Shown here one piece after another: positions 39,704-49,135 of a stretch of DNA of 64,000 bases. The stretch is from Providencia alcalifaciens (GTDB taxonomy: Bacteria > Pseudomonadota > Gammaproteobacteria > Enterobacterales > Enterobacteriaceae). How positions within the stretch are numbered: position 1 is the first letter of the stretch; every line of letters starts with the position of its first letter. The notes below the pieces were generated by a model, which worked only from the letters and a program-made list of their open reading frames with translations, did no database searches and was not told where the DNA came from. The stretch lies in NCBI RefSeq assembly GCF_020271745.1, contig NZ_CP084296.1, positions 2,604,001 through 2,668,000 on the forward strand. The letters are read 5' to 3'. The position numbers and the translations under genes are program-made.

Positions 39704-41272
39704 ATGTTTGATATTGTCGAACTGTCACGATTACAGTTTGCCTTAACTGCGATGTATCACTTCCTGTTCGTACCATTAACGCTCGGTATGGCGTTTTTGC
39801 TTGCGATTATGGAGACGGTATATGTGCTGTCTGGTAAACAAATTTATAAAGATATGACTAAGTTCTGGGGCAAGTTGTTTGGTATTAACTTCGCTCTGGG
39901 TGTTGCGACTGGTCTGACTATGGAGTTCCAATTTGGGACTAACTGGTCATACTACGCCCACTATGTTGGAGATATCTTCGGTGCGCCTCTGGCAATCGAA
40001 GGTCTGATGGCATTCTTCTTAGAATCTACCTTTGTTGGTTTATTCTTCTTTGGTTGGGATCGTTTAAGCAAAACTCAGCACCTTGCGGTGACTTGGTTAG
40101 TAGCTTTAGGTTCTAACTTCTCTGCGCTGTGGATTCTGGTTGCGAACGGTTGGATGCAAAACCCTATCGCAGCAGATTTCAACTACGAAACAATGCGTAT
40201 GGAAATGGTTAGCTTCTCTGAGCTAGTCCTGAACCCGGTTGCGCAAGTTAAATTCGTTCACACAGTTGCTGCTGGTTATTGTACTGGTGCCATGTTCATT
40301 CTGGGTATCAGCTCTTACTATATGCTCAAAGGTCGTGACTTGGCATTCGCTAAGCGCTCTTTCGCGATTGCTGCAAGCTTTGGTATGGCTGCCGTTCTCT
40401 CTGTTATCGTTCTTGGTGATGAATCAGGTTACGAAATGGGCGACGTGCAGAAAACGAAGCTGGCCGCTGTTGAAGCAGAGTGGGAAACCCATGCGCCTCC
40501 AGCTGCATTTAACCTAATCGCATTCCCAAGCAATGAGAAACAAGAGAATACGTTCGCTATCTCGATTCCATGGGCGATGGGTATTATTGCAACGCGTTCT
40601 ATCGATACACCAGTATTAGGTCTGAAAGATCTGATGAAGCAACACGAAGTCCGTATCCGTAACGGTATGGTTTCTTATGGTCAATTACAACAGCTGTTAG
40701 CTGGTGATAAGAGCCCAGAACTGCGTGCTGCGTTCGAAGCAAGTAAAAAAGATCTTGGCTATGGCCTTCTGTTAAAACAATACACACCAAACGTTGTTGA
40801 TGCGACAGAAGAACAAATTCAGAAAGCGGTTAAAGACAGTATTCCTAATGTTGCACCACTATTCTGGGCATTCCGTATCATGGTTGCAGTTGGCTTCGCG
40901 TTACTGTTAATCATCGGTTGGGCATTCCTGTCAGTTGTTCGTAACCGTATTGGTAAGAGCAAACTGCTGCTTCGTCTGGCTCTGTTTGGTATTCCATTAC
41001 CATGGATTGCTATTGAATCAGGCTGGTTTGTGGCTGAGTATGGTCGTCAACCGTGGGCAATTGGTGAAGTGTTACCGGTTTCGGTTGCACACTCTAACTT
41101 AACCCCACAAGACCTGATCTTCTCTATGGCTCTGATCTGTGGTCTGTATACACTGTTCTTGATTGCCGAAATGTTCTTAATGTTCAAATTCGCTCGTAAA
41201 GGGCCTAGCAGCCTGAAAACCGGTCGTTACCATTTTGAACAGAAAAATAGTTCAGCACACGACGTTCAGTAA
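39704..41272 (+). CDS. cydA: Cytochrome bd-I ubiquinol oxidase subunit I
   Basis: Heme b558, b595 and d subunit of the high-affinity oxidase; oxidises ubiquinol in the inner membrane. The 522 residues match E. coli CydA, with N-terminal [22 protein letters not shown] (heme ligand His19), the Q-loop containing [15 protein letters not shown], and [21 protein letters not shown]. It is of the long-Q-loop type. It is 14 bp upstream of cydB. Confidence 0.98.
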   Translation: MFDIVELSRLQFALTAMYHFLFVPLTLGMAFLLAIMETVYVLSGKQIYKDMTKFWGKLFGINFALGVATGLTMEFQFGTNWSYYAHYVGDIFGAPLAIEGLMAFFLESTFVGLFFFGWDRLSKTQHLAVTWLVALGSNFSALWILVANGWMQNPIAADFNYETMRMEMVSFSELVLNPVAQVKFVHTVAAGYCTGAMFILGISSYYMLKGRDLAFAKRSFAIAASFGMAAVLSVIVLGDESGYEMGDVQKTKLAAVEAEWETHAPPAAFNLIAFPSNEKQENTFAISIPWAMGIIATRSIDTPVLGLKDLMKQHEVRIRNGMVSYGQLQQLLAGDKSPELRAAFEASKKDLGYGLLLKQYTPNVVDATEEQIQKAVKDSIPNVAPLFWAFRIMVAVGFALLLIIGWAFLSVVRNRIGKSKLLLRLALFGIPLPWIAIESGWFVAEYGRQPWAIGEVLPVSVAHSNLTPQDLIFSMALICGLYTLFLIAEMFLMFKFARKGPSSLKTGRYHFEQKNSSAHDVQ

Positions 41273-41286
41273 ACAGGAGTCCACTT

Positions 41287-42426
41287 ATGTTTGATTATGA
41301 AGTTCTTCGATTTGTGTGGTGGATCCTTATCGGCGTACTGCTGATTGGATTTGCCGTCACGGATGGCTTTGACATGGGCGTAGGCTTCTTATTACCTATC
41401 TTAGGTAAAACAGATACTGAACGCCGCGTTATGATTAATGCTATTGCACCTCACTGGGATGGTAACCAAGTTTGGTTAATCACTGCGGGTGGTGCAATGT
41501 TCGCTGCATGGCCTCAGGTTTATGCTGCTGCATTCTCTGGCTTCTATGTTGCTATGATTTTGGTATTAGCTGCATTGTTCTTCCGTCCGGTTGGTTTCGA
41601 CTACCGTTCTAAACTGGAGAACCCAAAATGGCGTAGCATGTGGGACTGGGGTCTGTTTATCGGTGGTTTCGTTCCTCCGTTAGTTATCGGTGTTGCGTTT
41701 GGTAACCTGTTACTGGGTGTTCCACTGCAAATCGATAACCAGCAGTATCTGACTTATACAGGTAACCTGTTTGGTCTGCTGAACCCATACGGTCTGTTGG
41801 CTGGTGTTGTCGGTTTAATGATGATTGTTACCCAAGGTGCAACTTATCTGCAAATGCGTACAACGGGTGAACTGCACTTACGTGTTCGTAAAGCAACTTA
41901 TATCTGTGCGTTTATCACTCTAGCTGCTTTTGCTGGTGCTGGCGTATGGTTAGTGATGGGCATCGATGGTTATGTGGTAACTTCAACTATTGATACATTA
42001 AGCCCGTCTAACCCACTGAACAAAACTGTAGAAGTTGTTTCTGGTGCATGGTTAACTAACTTTAATACGTACCCAATCCTGTGGGCACTGCCTGGTCTGG
42101 GTCTGGCGCTACCACTGTTAACGATGATTGCTACTAAAGCAGATAAAAATGGTTGGGCGTTCCTGTTCTCATCATTGACTATCGCTTGCATTATCCTGAC
42201 ATGTGGTGTTGCGATGTTCCCATTCATCATGCCTTCAAGCATCATGCCAAATGCAAGCTTGACCATGTGGGATGCGACATCTAGCCTGTTCACCCTGCAA
42301 GTTATGACTGTTGTTGCTATCATTTTTGTTCCAATCGTTCTGGCTTACACCATTTGGTGTTACTACAAAATGTTTGGTCGTTTGGACAAAAATTTCATCG
42401 AAAGCAACAAGCATTCACTGTATTAA
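41287..42426 (+). CDS. cydB: Cytochrome bd-I ubiquinol oxidase subunit II
   Basis: Heme-free partner of CydA. The 379 residues equal the E. coli length, with about eight helices and family motifs WWILIGVLLIGFAVTDGFDMG and APHWDGNQVWLITAGGAMFAAWP, which contain the conserved Asp and His of the proton path. AGGAG lies before the ATG. Confidence 0.98.
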   Translation: MFDYEVLRFVWWILIGVLLIGFAVTDGFDMGVGFLLPILGKTDTERRVMINAIAPHWDGNQVWLITAGGAMFAAWPQVYAAAFSGFYVAMILVLAALFFRPVGFDYRSKLENPKWRSMWDWGLFIGGFVPPLVIGVAFGNLLLGVPLQIDNQQYLTYTGNLFGLLNPYGLLAGVVGLMMIVTQGATYLQMRTTGELHLRVRKATYICAFITLAAFAGAGVWLVMGIDGYVVTSTIDTLSPSNPLNKTVEVVSGAWLTNFNTYPILWALPGLGLALPLLTMIATKADKNGWAFLFSSLTIACIILTCGVAMFPFIMPSSIMPNASLTMWDATSSLFTLQVMTVVAIIFVPIVLAYTIWCYYKMFGRLDKNFIESNKHSLY

Positions 42427-42438
42427 GGAGCATAACAT

Positions 42439-42561
42439 ATGTGGTATTTCGCCTGGATCCTCGGCACTCTGTTAGCTTGTAGTTTTGCAGTGATTGCAGC
42501 ATTAGCTCTTGAGCACTCAGAAAGTGCAAAAGAAGCTAAAACAGCTAAAGATGGTGAGTAA
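42439..42561 (+). CDS. cydX: Cytochrome bd-I small subunit CydX
   Basis: A 40-residue single-span subunit needed for stable heme in the CydAB complex. It begins MWYFAWILGTLLACSFAV and continues with the conserved ALALEH. An AAGGAG site is nine bases before the ATG, and it lies between cydB and ybgE as in E. coli (37 residues there). Confidence 0.96.
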   Translation: MWYFAWILGTLLACSFAVIAALALEHSESAKEAKTAKDGE

Positions 42562-42566
42562 ATAGT

Positions 42567-42854
42567 ATGCTGATGGATAAATCCTATCAGCTATTAGGAA
42601 AGGGCCCGATAAGGGCCCTTATCCTTATATTAGCTTTAGTAACCGCTGGTGCAGTAATGTGGGATCCTTCCCTTTTTGCAGCCAATACCAGTGCATTTCC
42701 TATCTGGCAAGGTCTTCTCATGATATGGGCAACTTGCAGCGCCATCATTTTTGGAGTGGGCTTCCTACCCAATAAATTGACGTGGCGAGTGCTGTTCCAT
42801 CCATTACCTGCCGCCATCATTCTTATCTGGGGACTTGCAAAAGTCTTTAGTTAA
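42567..42854 (+). CDS. ybgE: YbgE, cyd operon membrane protein
   Basis: A 95-residue inner-membrane protein with three predicted helices. The blocks PIRALILILALVTAGAVMWDPS, IWQGLLMIWATCSAIIFGVGF and LPAAIILIWGLA match YbgE. Its role in cytochrome bd assembly or function is unclear. It is five bases after cydX; an internal ATG at 42573 is an alternative start. Confidence 0.92.
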   Translation: MLMDKSYQLLGKGPIRALILILALVTAGAVMWDPSLFAANTSAFPIWQGLLMIWATCSAIIFGVGFLPNKLTWRVLFHPLPAAIILIWGLAKVFS

Positions 42855-42989
42855 TCTAAATTCAGATTGTGGGTCATGCGACCCGCAATTATTTTTGATA
42901 TCTTTACCTGCAAAGTGATTCCAAAGCGGCACTGTCTTGCGTATAGTGACACCGTTAATTAATTTAACCTAAGACGGAGTGGTTTTTTT

Positions 42990-43385
42990 ATGTTATTTCG
43001 CTGGCCTGTTCGCGTGTATTATGAAGATACAGATGCGGGCGGAGTTGTATATCATGCACGTTATCTGGCTTTTTTTGAGCGGGCAAGAACGGAAATGTTG
43101 CGGAATAAAGGTATTAACCAACAAAGTTTACTCGCTGAGAACCTTGGTTTTGTCGTCCGTAGTATGACAATCGACTTTATTAAGGGGGCTCGGTTAGATG
43201 ACCTGCTGGAAGTGGAAACGGAAGTCGTTGAAATAAAACGTGCGTCTTTACTTTTTCAGCAAAGGTTAGTTGATTTGCAAGGTAACTTGCTTTGTGGGGC
43301 GACAGCCCTAATTGCTTGTGTGGACACATCTAAAATGAAGCCGAAAGCGCTTCCTAAGTCTATTGTCGCGGAGTTTAAGCAGTGA
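42990..43385 (+). CDS. ybgC: Acyl-CoA thioesterase YbgC of the Tol-Pal cluster
   Basis: Hot-dog-fold thioesterase that hydrolyses short acyl-CoA in the cytoplasm. The 131 residues have the active-site block [24 protein letters not shown], with the Asp in EDTDAGG and the following His/Tyr. It begins the tol-pal gene set; its stop overlaps the tolQ GTG start by four bases. Confidence 0.95.
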   Translation: MLFRWPVRVYYEDTDAGGVVYHARYLAFFERARTEMLRNKGINQQSLLAENLGFVVRSMTIDFIKGARLDDLLEVETEVVEIKRASLLFQQRLVDLQGNLLCGATALIACVDTSKMKPKALPKSIVAEFKQ

Positions 43386-44065
43386 CTGACATGAATATCT
43401 TGGATTTATTCCTAAAAGCGAGCCTATTGGTTCAGCTGATTATGTTCGTTTTGATCGGTTTTTCTATTGCATCGTGGGCGATTATTATCCAGAGAACAAA
43501 AGTTTTAAATGCCGCCACGCGCGAAGCGGAAGCATTTGAAGATAAATTCTGGTCAGGTATCGAGCTGTCCCGCTTATATAAAGAAAGCCAAGCTCGCCGT
43601 GATGCATTAGGTGGTGCAGAGCAAATTTTTTACTCTGGCTTCAAAGAGTTTGTTCGCTTACATCAAGCTAATATTCATGCGCCAGATGCTGTAGTCACTG
43701 GTGCATCTCGTGCTATGCGCATTTCCATGAATCGTGAGTTGGAATCCGTTGAATCGCATATCCCATTTTTAGGTACCGTAGGGTCAATTAGCCCTTATAT
43801 TGGTCTGTTTGGTACCGTTTGGGGGATCATGCACGCTTTCATCGCGCTGGGTGCGGTAAAACAAGCCACATTACAAATGGTTGCTCCGGGTATTGCGGAA
43901 GCACTGATCGCAACAGCAATCGGTCTATTTGCCGCAATTCCTGCTGTTATGGCGTATAACCGTTTAAACTTACGTGTGAATAAACTTGAGCAAAGCTACG
44001 ATAACTTTATGGAAGAATTCCTCGCTATCTTGCATCGTCAAGCATTCTCGGCTGATAAGAAATAA
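43382..44065 (+). CDS. tolQ: Tol-Pal system proton channel subunit TolQ
   Basis: Inner-membrane subunit that with TolR couples proton flow to movement of TolA. The 227 residues have three helices; helix 1 starts at [26 protein letters not shown], and helices 2-3 include [24 protein letters not shown] and [23 protein letters not shown]. The start is GTG, overlapping ybgC. Confidence 0.97.
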   Translation: MTDMNILDLFLKASLLVQLIMFVLIGFSIASWAIIIQRTKVLNAATREAEAFEDKFWSGIELSRLYKESQARRDALGGAEQIFYSGFKEFVRLHQANIHAPDAVVTGASRAMRISMNRELESVESHIPFLGTVGSISPYIGLFGTVWGIMHAFIALGAVKQATLQMVAPGIAEALIATAIGLFAAIPAVMAYNRLNLRVNKLEQSYDNFMEEFLAILHRQAFSADKK

Positions 44066-44083
44066 GACGAGGGAGAAAAGCGA

Positions 44084-44509
44084 ATGGCGCGCAATAGTAG
44101 ACGCAAACGTGAGCTGAAATCCGAAATCAACATCGTTCCATTACTGGACGTATTGTTGGTGCTGTTGCTGATTTTCATGGCAACTGCACCCATTATTTCT
44201 CAGAGCGTGGAAGTTGATTTACCGGATGCAACAGATACCCAAACCGTCTCATCCAATGATAATCCACCGGTCATTTTAGAAGTGGCAGGGGTTGATCAAT
44301 ATAATTTATTGGTTGATGGTGAGCGCATGGAATTACTGCCACCTGAACAAATTTCAGCGGTCGCAAAAGAACAGTTAGAAAAAAATCCAAAAACGATTTT
44401 CCTAATTGGTGGTGCGAAAGAAGTTCCTTATGACGAAGTTATTAAGGCGCTGAATATGTTACACGGTGCCGGGATCAAATCTGTTGGTTTGATGACTCAA
44501 CCTCTTTAA
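44084..44509 (+). CDS. tolR: Tol-Pal system protein TolR
   Basis: 141 residues with one N-terminal helix, INIVPLLDVLLVLLLIFMATAP, containing the proton-binding Asp; the rest is a periplasmic dimer domain. It forms the TolQ5R2 motor. It starts 18 bp after tolQ with GAGGGAG upstream. Confidence 0.97.
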   Translation: MARNSRRKRELKSEINIVPLLDVLLVLLLIFMATAPIISQSVEVDLPDATDTQTVSSNDNPPVILEVAGVDQYNLLVDGERMELLPPEQISAVAKEQLEKNPKTIFLIGGAKEVPYDEVIKALNMLHGAGIKSVGLMTQPL

Positions 44510-44579
44510 TTTGCTGACGCCACTTTGCGAGTGGCGCGGATATAGTTGAAAAGAATCGATTCTTTTTTTGGAAACCAGA

Positions 44580-45698
44580 GTGGGAAAGACAAAAGAGAAA
44601 CAGGATGACTTGAAGCGCTCATTAATGATGTCAATTGGATTGCACATCTTACTGGTCGCTTTAATTGTTATAGGCTCTTTAGTGACTGTCGTCCAACTTG
44701 GCGGCGGTGGGGAAGAGGGGACTGTCATTGATGCAGTGATGGTCGATCCAGGTGCAGTTGTTGAGCAATATAATCAATCTCAACAACAGCAAAAAAGCGC
44801 CCAACAAGCAGCTAAAGAGCGTAAAGAACAGCAACAAAAACAAGATGCTGAGCTAAGAGAAAAGCAAGAGCAGGAACAAAAACGTCTGCAAAAACTTGAA
44901 GAAGAGCGAATTCAAACTCAGCGAGAAACTGAACAACAGCAGAAACAAGCTGAAGAGCAGAAAAAACAAGCCTTAGACGCGGCTAAAAAAGCGAAGGAAG
45001 AGCAAAAAATAGCGGAAGAAGCCGCTGCTCAAGCCAAAGCTGAAAAAGAAAAACTCGTGAAAGAACAAGCGGCTGCGAAAGAAAAAGCTGACGCCCAAGC
45101 TAAGAAAGAAGCTGAAGCTGCTAAGGCTAAGGCAGAAAAAGAAGCTAAAGAAAAAGCGGAAGCCGACGCTAAAGCTAAAGCAGATAAAGAGGCTAAAGCA
45201 AAAGCTGAAAAAGAAGCTAAAGCTAAGGCAGATAAAGAAGCTAAAGAAAAAGCGGATAAAGAAGCTAAAGCAAAAGCAGCGAAAGCCAAAGCTGAAGCTG
45301 CGAAAAGCGCATCATCTGTTGATGATTTGCTGGGTGATTTAACTGCATCAGGGCCAAGCAAGCAAGGTGGACAAACAGCTGCGGGTAGCGGTGGTGGTAA
45401 AAAATCAGGCGCATCGAATGCTGATGTAGATAGCTATGCCGGTAAAATTAAGGCTGCTGTTCAAAGTAAATTCTATGATTCAGAAAGTTATCGTGGACGT
45501 ACTTGTGAATTGCAATTGAAGTTAGCACCAGATGGATTATTGGTGAATATTTCACCGAAAAATAATCCAGCAAATGATCCCGCGTTATGTGAGGCGGCAA
45601 TGAGAGCAGCAAAACTTGCGACTATGCCAAAACCACCTAGCAGAGAGGTCTATGATACGTTTAATAAATCGGGTAGCACATTGGTGTTTAAGCCTTGA
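44580..45698 (+). CDS. tolA: TolA, envelope-spanning Tol-Pal protein
   Basis: Links the inner-membrane motor to Pal and TolB. The 372 residues have one N-terminal helix (LMMSIGLHILLVALIVIGSLV, with the Ser/His face that contacts TolQR), a long charged coiled or helical domain II of Lys/Ala/Glu repeats (about 65-245), and a globular domain III (about 275-372, YAGKIKAAVQSKFYDS, TCELQLKLAPDG). Start GTG 44580 is preferred over TTG 44568 because VGKTKEKQDDLKR aligns with the E. coli N-terminus; GGA is upstream. The low-complexity DNA makes its length prone to change. Confidence 0.95.
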   Translation: MGKTKEKQDDLKRSLMMSIGLHILLVALIVIGSLVTVVQLGGGGEEGTVIDAVMVDPGAVVEQYNQSQQQQKSAQQAAKERKEQQQKQDAELREKQEQEQKRLQKLEEERIQTQRETEQQQKQAEEQKKQALDAAKKAKEEQKIAEEAAAQAKAEKEKLVKEQAAAKEKADAQAKKEAEAAKAKAEKEAKEKAEADAKAKADKEAKAKAEKEAKAKADKEAKEKADKEAKAKAAKAKAEAAKSASSVDDLLGDLTASGPSKQGGQTAAGSGGGKKSGASNADVDSYAGKIKAAVQSKFYDSESYRGRTCELQLKLAPDGLLVNISPKNNPANDPALCEAAMRAAKLATMPKPPSREVYDTFNKSGSTLVFKP

Positions 45699-45842
45699 TT
45701 TTCAACAACTCAGAGCAGTCTGTATTGTAAATATTGAGGTGATGTAATAAATAGTTTGTGTGCTATCTAGTTTTGTTAGTATACCTTTGTTAAAATTCAG
45801 CGAATTATTGCGGTGATGAATATCGCAGTAAGGGAGATCAGG

Positions 45843-47135
45843 ATGAAGCAGGCGTTTAAAATAGTTCTCGGGTTCTTAATGCTATGGGCTACTGTTGCTC
45901 AGGCAGAGATCCGTATTGAGATTACTGAAGGTGTTAACTCAGCTCAGCCAATCGGTGTTGTCCCATTTAAATGGGCTGGCGCGGGTGCGCCACCACAAGA
46001 AGTGGGCGGAATTGTCGGTGCTGATTTACGCAATAGTGGTAAATTTAACCCTATTGAACCAAGCCGCATGCCTCAGCAACCTGGCACGGCTTCTGAAGTG
46101 ACGCCAGAAGCTTGGACTGCGTTAGGTATTAACGCGGTTGTTGTTGGTCAAGTTCAACCAGCAGCTGATGGTAGCTTTGTTGTTAGCTATCAGTTAGTGG
46201 ATGTTGCCGCTAACCCAGGTGCAGTTTTAGCGCAAAACCAATTTAAAGTGACCAAAGATTGGTTACGCTATGCAGCGCATACTGCAAGTGATGAAGTATT
46301 TGAGAAATTGACTGGTATCCGTGGTGCTTTCCGTACGCGTATTGCTTACGTGGTGAAGACCAACGGCGGTCAATATCCGTTTGAATTACGAGTTTCTGAT
46401 TATGACGGTTTTAACCAATTTACGGTTCACCGTTCGCCAGAACCTTTAATGTCGCCAGCTTGGTCACCAGATGGCCAAAAGATTGCGTACGTAACGTTTG
46501 AAAGTGGTAGTTCTGCGCTAGTTATCCAGACTCTATCAAGTGGTGCTGTTCGTCAGGTCGCATCATTCCCACGTCATAATGGGGCACCTGCATTCTCACC
46601 AGATGGGACTAAACTAGCTTTTGCTCTGTCTAAGACAGGCAGCCTGAATTTATATGTGATGGACTTAGGTAGTGGTCAAATTCGTCAAGTAACAGATGGT
46701 CGTAGTAACAATACTGAACCAAGCTGGATGCCGGATAGCCAAACTTTAGTTTATACCTCTGATCAGGCAGGACGTCCGCAGATTTATAAAATGAATATTA
46801 ATGGTGGTAGTCCTGTTCGTGTCTCCTATGAAGGATCACAAAATCAGGATGCTGATGTAAGCCCGGATGGAACTTTCTTAGCGATGGTCAGCTCCGGGGG
46901 CGGTCAGCAGCATATCGCCAAACAGGATCTGGCAACGGGTAACGTTGAATATTTAACGTCAACGTTTCTAGATGAAACGCCGAGTATCGCACCTAACGGC
47001 ACTATGGTAATTTATAGCTCCTCTCAAGGCTTGGGGACTATATTGCAGCTAGTTTCGACCGACGGGCGTTTCAAAGCGCGTCTTCCGGCAACCGATGGAC
47101 AGGTTAAATTCCCTGCCTGGTCGCCGTATCTGTGA
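45843..47135 (+). CDS. tolB: TolB periplasmic beta-propeller protein
   Basis: 430 residues with signal peptide [21 protein letters not shown]. The N-terminal domain ([25 protein letters not shown]) is followed by six WD-like propeller blades carrying [29 protein letters not shown] and similar repeats. It binds Pal and the TolA-Pal bridge. The frame begins at 45813, but 45843 with GGGAGATCAGG upstream is the family start. Confidence 0.97.
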   Translation: MKQAFKIVLGFLMLWATVAQAEIRIEITEGVNSAQPIGVVPFKWAGAGAPPQEVGGIVGADLRNSGKFNPIEPSRMPQQPGTASEVTPEAWTALGINAVVVGQVQPAADGSFVVSYQLVDVAANPGAVLAQNQFKVTKDWLRYAAHTASDEVFEKLTGIRGAFRTRIAYVVKTNGGQYPFELRVSDYDGFNQFTVHRSPEPLMSPAWSPDGQKIAYVTFESGSSALVIQTLSSGAVRQVASFPRHNGAPAFSPDGTKLAFALSKTGSLNLYVMDLGSGQIRQVTDGRSNNTEPSWMPDSQTLVYTSDQAGRPQIYKMNINGGSPVRVSYEGSQNQDADVSPDGTFLAMVSSGGGQQHIAKQDLATGNVEYLTSTFLDETPSIAPNGTMVIYSSSQGLGTILQLVSTDGRFKARLPATDGQVKFPAWSPYL

Positions 47136-47177
47136 TGCATAATAATAATGTGTGGCAAAATATTAAGGATCAAAACG

Positions 47178-47675
47178 ATGCAACTGAATAAAGTGCTTAA
47201 AGGGCTGATGATCGCATTACCAATCATGGCAGTCGCAGCTTGTAGCTCTAACAAAAACAACGACCAAACTGGTGACGATTCTTCTATGAATCAAACTAAC
47301 ACTGGTCTGTCTGCGGAAGAGCTGGCACGTCAGCAAATGGAACAACTGCAACAGAACAACACTGTTTACTTTGGTTTCGATAAATACAACGTATCTCCAG
47401 AGTACGCTGAAATGTTAGATGCACACGCAGCATTCCTGCGTAGCAACCCATCTGTACGTGTTGTTGTTGAAGGCCATGCGGATGAGCGCGGTACTCCAGA
47501 ATACAACATCGCACTGGGCGAGCGTCGTGCTAACGCAGTTAAAATGTATCTGCAAAGCAAAGGCGTTTCAGGTGACCAAGTTTCACTGGTTTCTTACGGT
47601 AAAGAAAAACCAGCTGTGTTAGGTCACACTGAAGCAGACTACGCGAAAAACCGTCGTGCAGTCATTGCATACTAA
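47178..47675 (+). CDS. pal: Peptidoglycan-associated lipoprotein Pal
   Basis: 165-residue outer-membrane lipoprotein. The lipobox is VAAC with the lipidated Cys22. The OmpA-like peptidoglycan-binding domain (about 65-165) has [26 protein letters not shown] and [13 protein letters not shown]. It is recruited to the division site by TolA and TolB. The frame opens at 47148, but 47178 with AAGGAT upstream gives the normal signal peptide. Confidence 0.98.
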   Translation: MQLNKVLKGLMIALPIMAVAACSSNKNNDQTGDDSSMNQTNTGLSAEELARQQMEQLQQNNTVYFGFDKYNVSPEYAEMLDAHAAFLRSNPSVRVVVEGHADERGTPEYNIALGERRANAVKMYLQSKGVSGDQVSLVSYGKEKPAVLGHTEADYAKNRRAVIAY

Positions 47676-47697
47676 TAGATAAGCGAAATTATCTATT

Positions 47698-48480
47698 ATG
47701 AACAGTAACTTCAGACAATTACTAGTTGGTCTGTCGTTATTGGTTGGCGTAGCGACCCCTTGGGTCGCTATTGCCCAAGCGCCAATCAACAATGTCGGAT
47801 CGGGTTCTTCCGCAGACCGCCTCACTCAACTTGAGACAGCTGTTAGCTCTCAAGGTCAAATCATTTATCAAATCCAGCAGCAATTAGCTGATAACCAACG
47901 TGATATTGATATGTTACGTGGACAGATTCAAGAAAGTGAATACAAATTGAATCAGGTTGTTGAACGCCAAAAAGATTTGTACATGCAATTAGACAAAGCG
48001 AGTGGTGGTGATTCTTCAAGCTCTTCAGATGCAACTGATACTAGTGCATCAAATGCGCAATCATCTTCTTCAGATACGCCAGCTGCAAGTTCCGGTGGTA
48101 ATGAAAAAGATGATTACAACGCAGCTGTTAAGTTGGCGATGGAAAGTAAGTCCAAAGCACAGATTGACGAAGCGATTGGTGCATTGCAAGGATTTATCAA
48201 AGCATATCCAAAATCTGGATATCAATCGAATGCCAACTATTGGCTAGGACAGTTAAACTACAACAAAGGTAGCAAGGATGACGCCGCATTCTACTTTGCC
48301 ACTGTAGTTAAGCAGTATCCAAAGTCTCAAAAAAGCAGTGAAGCCTTATTTAAAGTGGGCTTGATCATGCAAGATAAGGGACAGAAAGATAAAGCGAAGG
48401 CTGTTTATCAGCAGGTATTACAACAATACCCAAATAGTTCTGGTGCAAAACTTGCAGAGAAGAAACTCAGTACACTGTAA
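47698..48480 (+). CDS. cpoB: CpoB, periplasmic cell-division coordinator
   Basis: Formerly YbgF. 260 residues: signal peptide (to about residue 26, VAIAQA), a trimerising coiled coil (about 38-100, RLTQLETAVSSQGQIIYQIQQQL), a Ser-rich linker, and TPR repeats (about 137-260, ANYWLGQLNYNKGSKDDAAFYF and AKAVYQQVLQQYPNSSGAK). It links Tol with PBP1B during septum synthesis in E. coli. No clear ribosome-binding site; the start follows from homology. Confidence 0.95.
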   Translation: MNSNFRQLLVGLSLLVGVATPWVAIAQAPINNVGSGSSADRLTQLETAVSSQGQIIYQIQQQLADNQRDIDMLRGQIQESEYKLNQVVERQKDLYMQLDKASGGDSSSSSDATDTSASNAQSSSSDTPAASSGGNEKDDYNAAVKLAMESKSKAQIDEAIGALQGFIKAYPKSGYQSNANYWLGQLNYNKGSKDDAAFYFATVVKQYPKSQKSSEALFKVGLIMQDKGQKDKAKAVYQQVLQQYPNSSGAKLAEKKLSTL

Positions 48481-48487
48481 TTGATAG

Positions 48488-48519
48488 CCCCGAAGCGATG
48501 TAGCCGAATATTTCGGGGT
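48488..48519 (+). terminator. Weak hairpin after cpoB
   Basis: Stem ccccgaa / ttcgggg with a 17-nt loop; the T-run is poor, so the tol-pal message may be only partly terminated here. Confidence 0.5.
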
Positions 48520-48566
48520 TATCCGTATGTTTAGTGTGCACTTAATCTTTTTTTTTAAAAAAACCA

Positions 48567-48594
48567 TTGCACCCTCGTCAGAAATCAGTAATAT
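48567..48594 (+). promoter_or_regulatory. Promoter of the tRNA-Lys cluster
   Basis: -35 TTGCAC (48567-48572), 16-bp spacer, -10 TAATAT (48589-48594), then a GC-rich discriminator (aagccgccg) typical of stringently controlled stable RNA genes. The first tRNA begins 90 bp downstream. Confidence 0.7.
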
Positions 48595-48683
48595 AAGCCG
48601 CCGTTGATACGAGAATACGTTCAGTTAGAAAACTAACAAAATTTAGTTTTGTAGCAGTATCAATGAGATTGAATATTTTAGAT

Positions 48684-48759
48684 GGGTCGTTAGCTCAGTT
48701 GGTAGAGCAGTTGACTTTTAATCAATTGGTCGCAGGTTCGAATCCTGCACGACCCACCA
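48684..48759 (+). tRNA. tRNA-Lys (anticodon UUU)
   Basis: 76 nt including encoded CCA. Acceptor gggtcgt / acgaccc, D-arm gctcagttggtagagc, anticodon loop ctTTTaa, and T-arm gcaggttcgaatcctgc. It is the same sequence as E. coli tRNA-Lys as far as I can judge, and lies downstream of cpoB as in E. coli. Confidence 0.98.
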
Positions 48760-48803
48760 TCTAAAAGCAGTAAACAATTCAAGCAGTACAGATAGTTTAA
48801 GAT

Positions 48804-48904
48804 GGGGCGTTAGCTCAGTTGGTAGAATTGTTAACTGTTAATAAGATGGTTGCAGGTTCAACCCGCAGGGTGAGACCGAAGGTTGAAGAATCCTGTACGT
48901 TCTC
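48804..48904 (+). pseudogene. Decayed tRNA-Lys-derived copy with Asn-type anticodon and T-loop insertion
   Basis: The first 54 nt align base for base with tRNA-Lys but have the anticodon GTT and several stem changes. The D-stem (gctc / gaat) and the anticodon stem (gttaa / taaga) each hold mismatches. The T-arm begins gcaggttca and ends atcctgt, but about 27 nt (acccgcagggtgagaccgaa and more) are inserted in its loop. The acceptor can still pair through G-U pairs (ggggcgt / acgttct), but no CCA follows. A functional tRNA is unlikely. Confidence 0.75.
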
Positions 48905-48940
48905 GGCATTTTATTAGTACAGAAAATCAAGAAATTAGAT

Positions 48941-49016
48941 GGGTCGTTAGCTCAGTTGGTAGAGCAGTTGACTTTTAATCAATTGGTCGCAGGTTCGAAT
49001 CCTGCACGACCCACCA
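48941..49016 (+). tRNA. tRNA-Lys (anticodon UUU), second copy
   Basis: Identical to the copy at 48684, including encoded CCA; preceded by the same agat context. Part of the same transcript. Confidence 0.98.
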
Positions 49017-49059
49017 TCTAAAAGTAATAAACAATTCAAGTAGTTAGATTTCCAAAGAT

Positions 49060-49135
49060 GGGTCGTTAGCTCAGTTGGTAGAGCAGTTGACTTTTAATCA
49101 ATTGGTCGCAGGTTCGAATCCTGCACGACCCACCA
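49060..49135 (+). tRNA. tRNA-Lys (anticodon UUU), third copy
   Basis: Identical to the other two. Its last 19-20 nt, with the downstream ccatctcaagtaa, form the start of the 171-bp repeat array. Confidence 0.98.

Noticed and set aside
45029-45361. 110-codon Ala/Ser-rich frame antisense to tolA
   Set aside because: It is the complement of the Lys/Ala repeat of TolA domain II, a low-complexity artefact.
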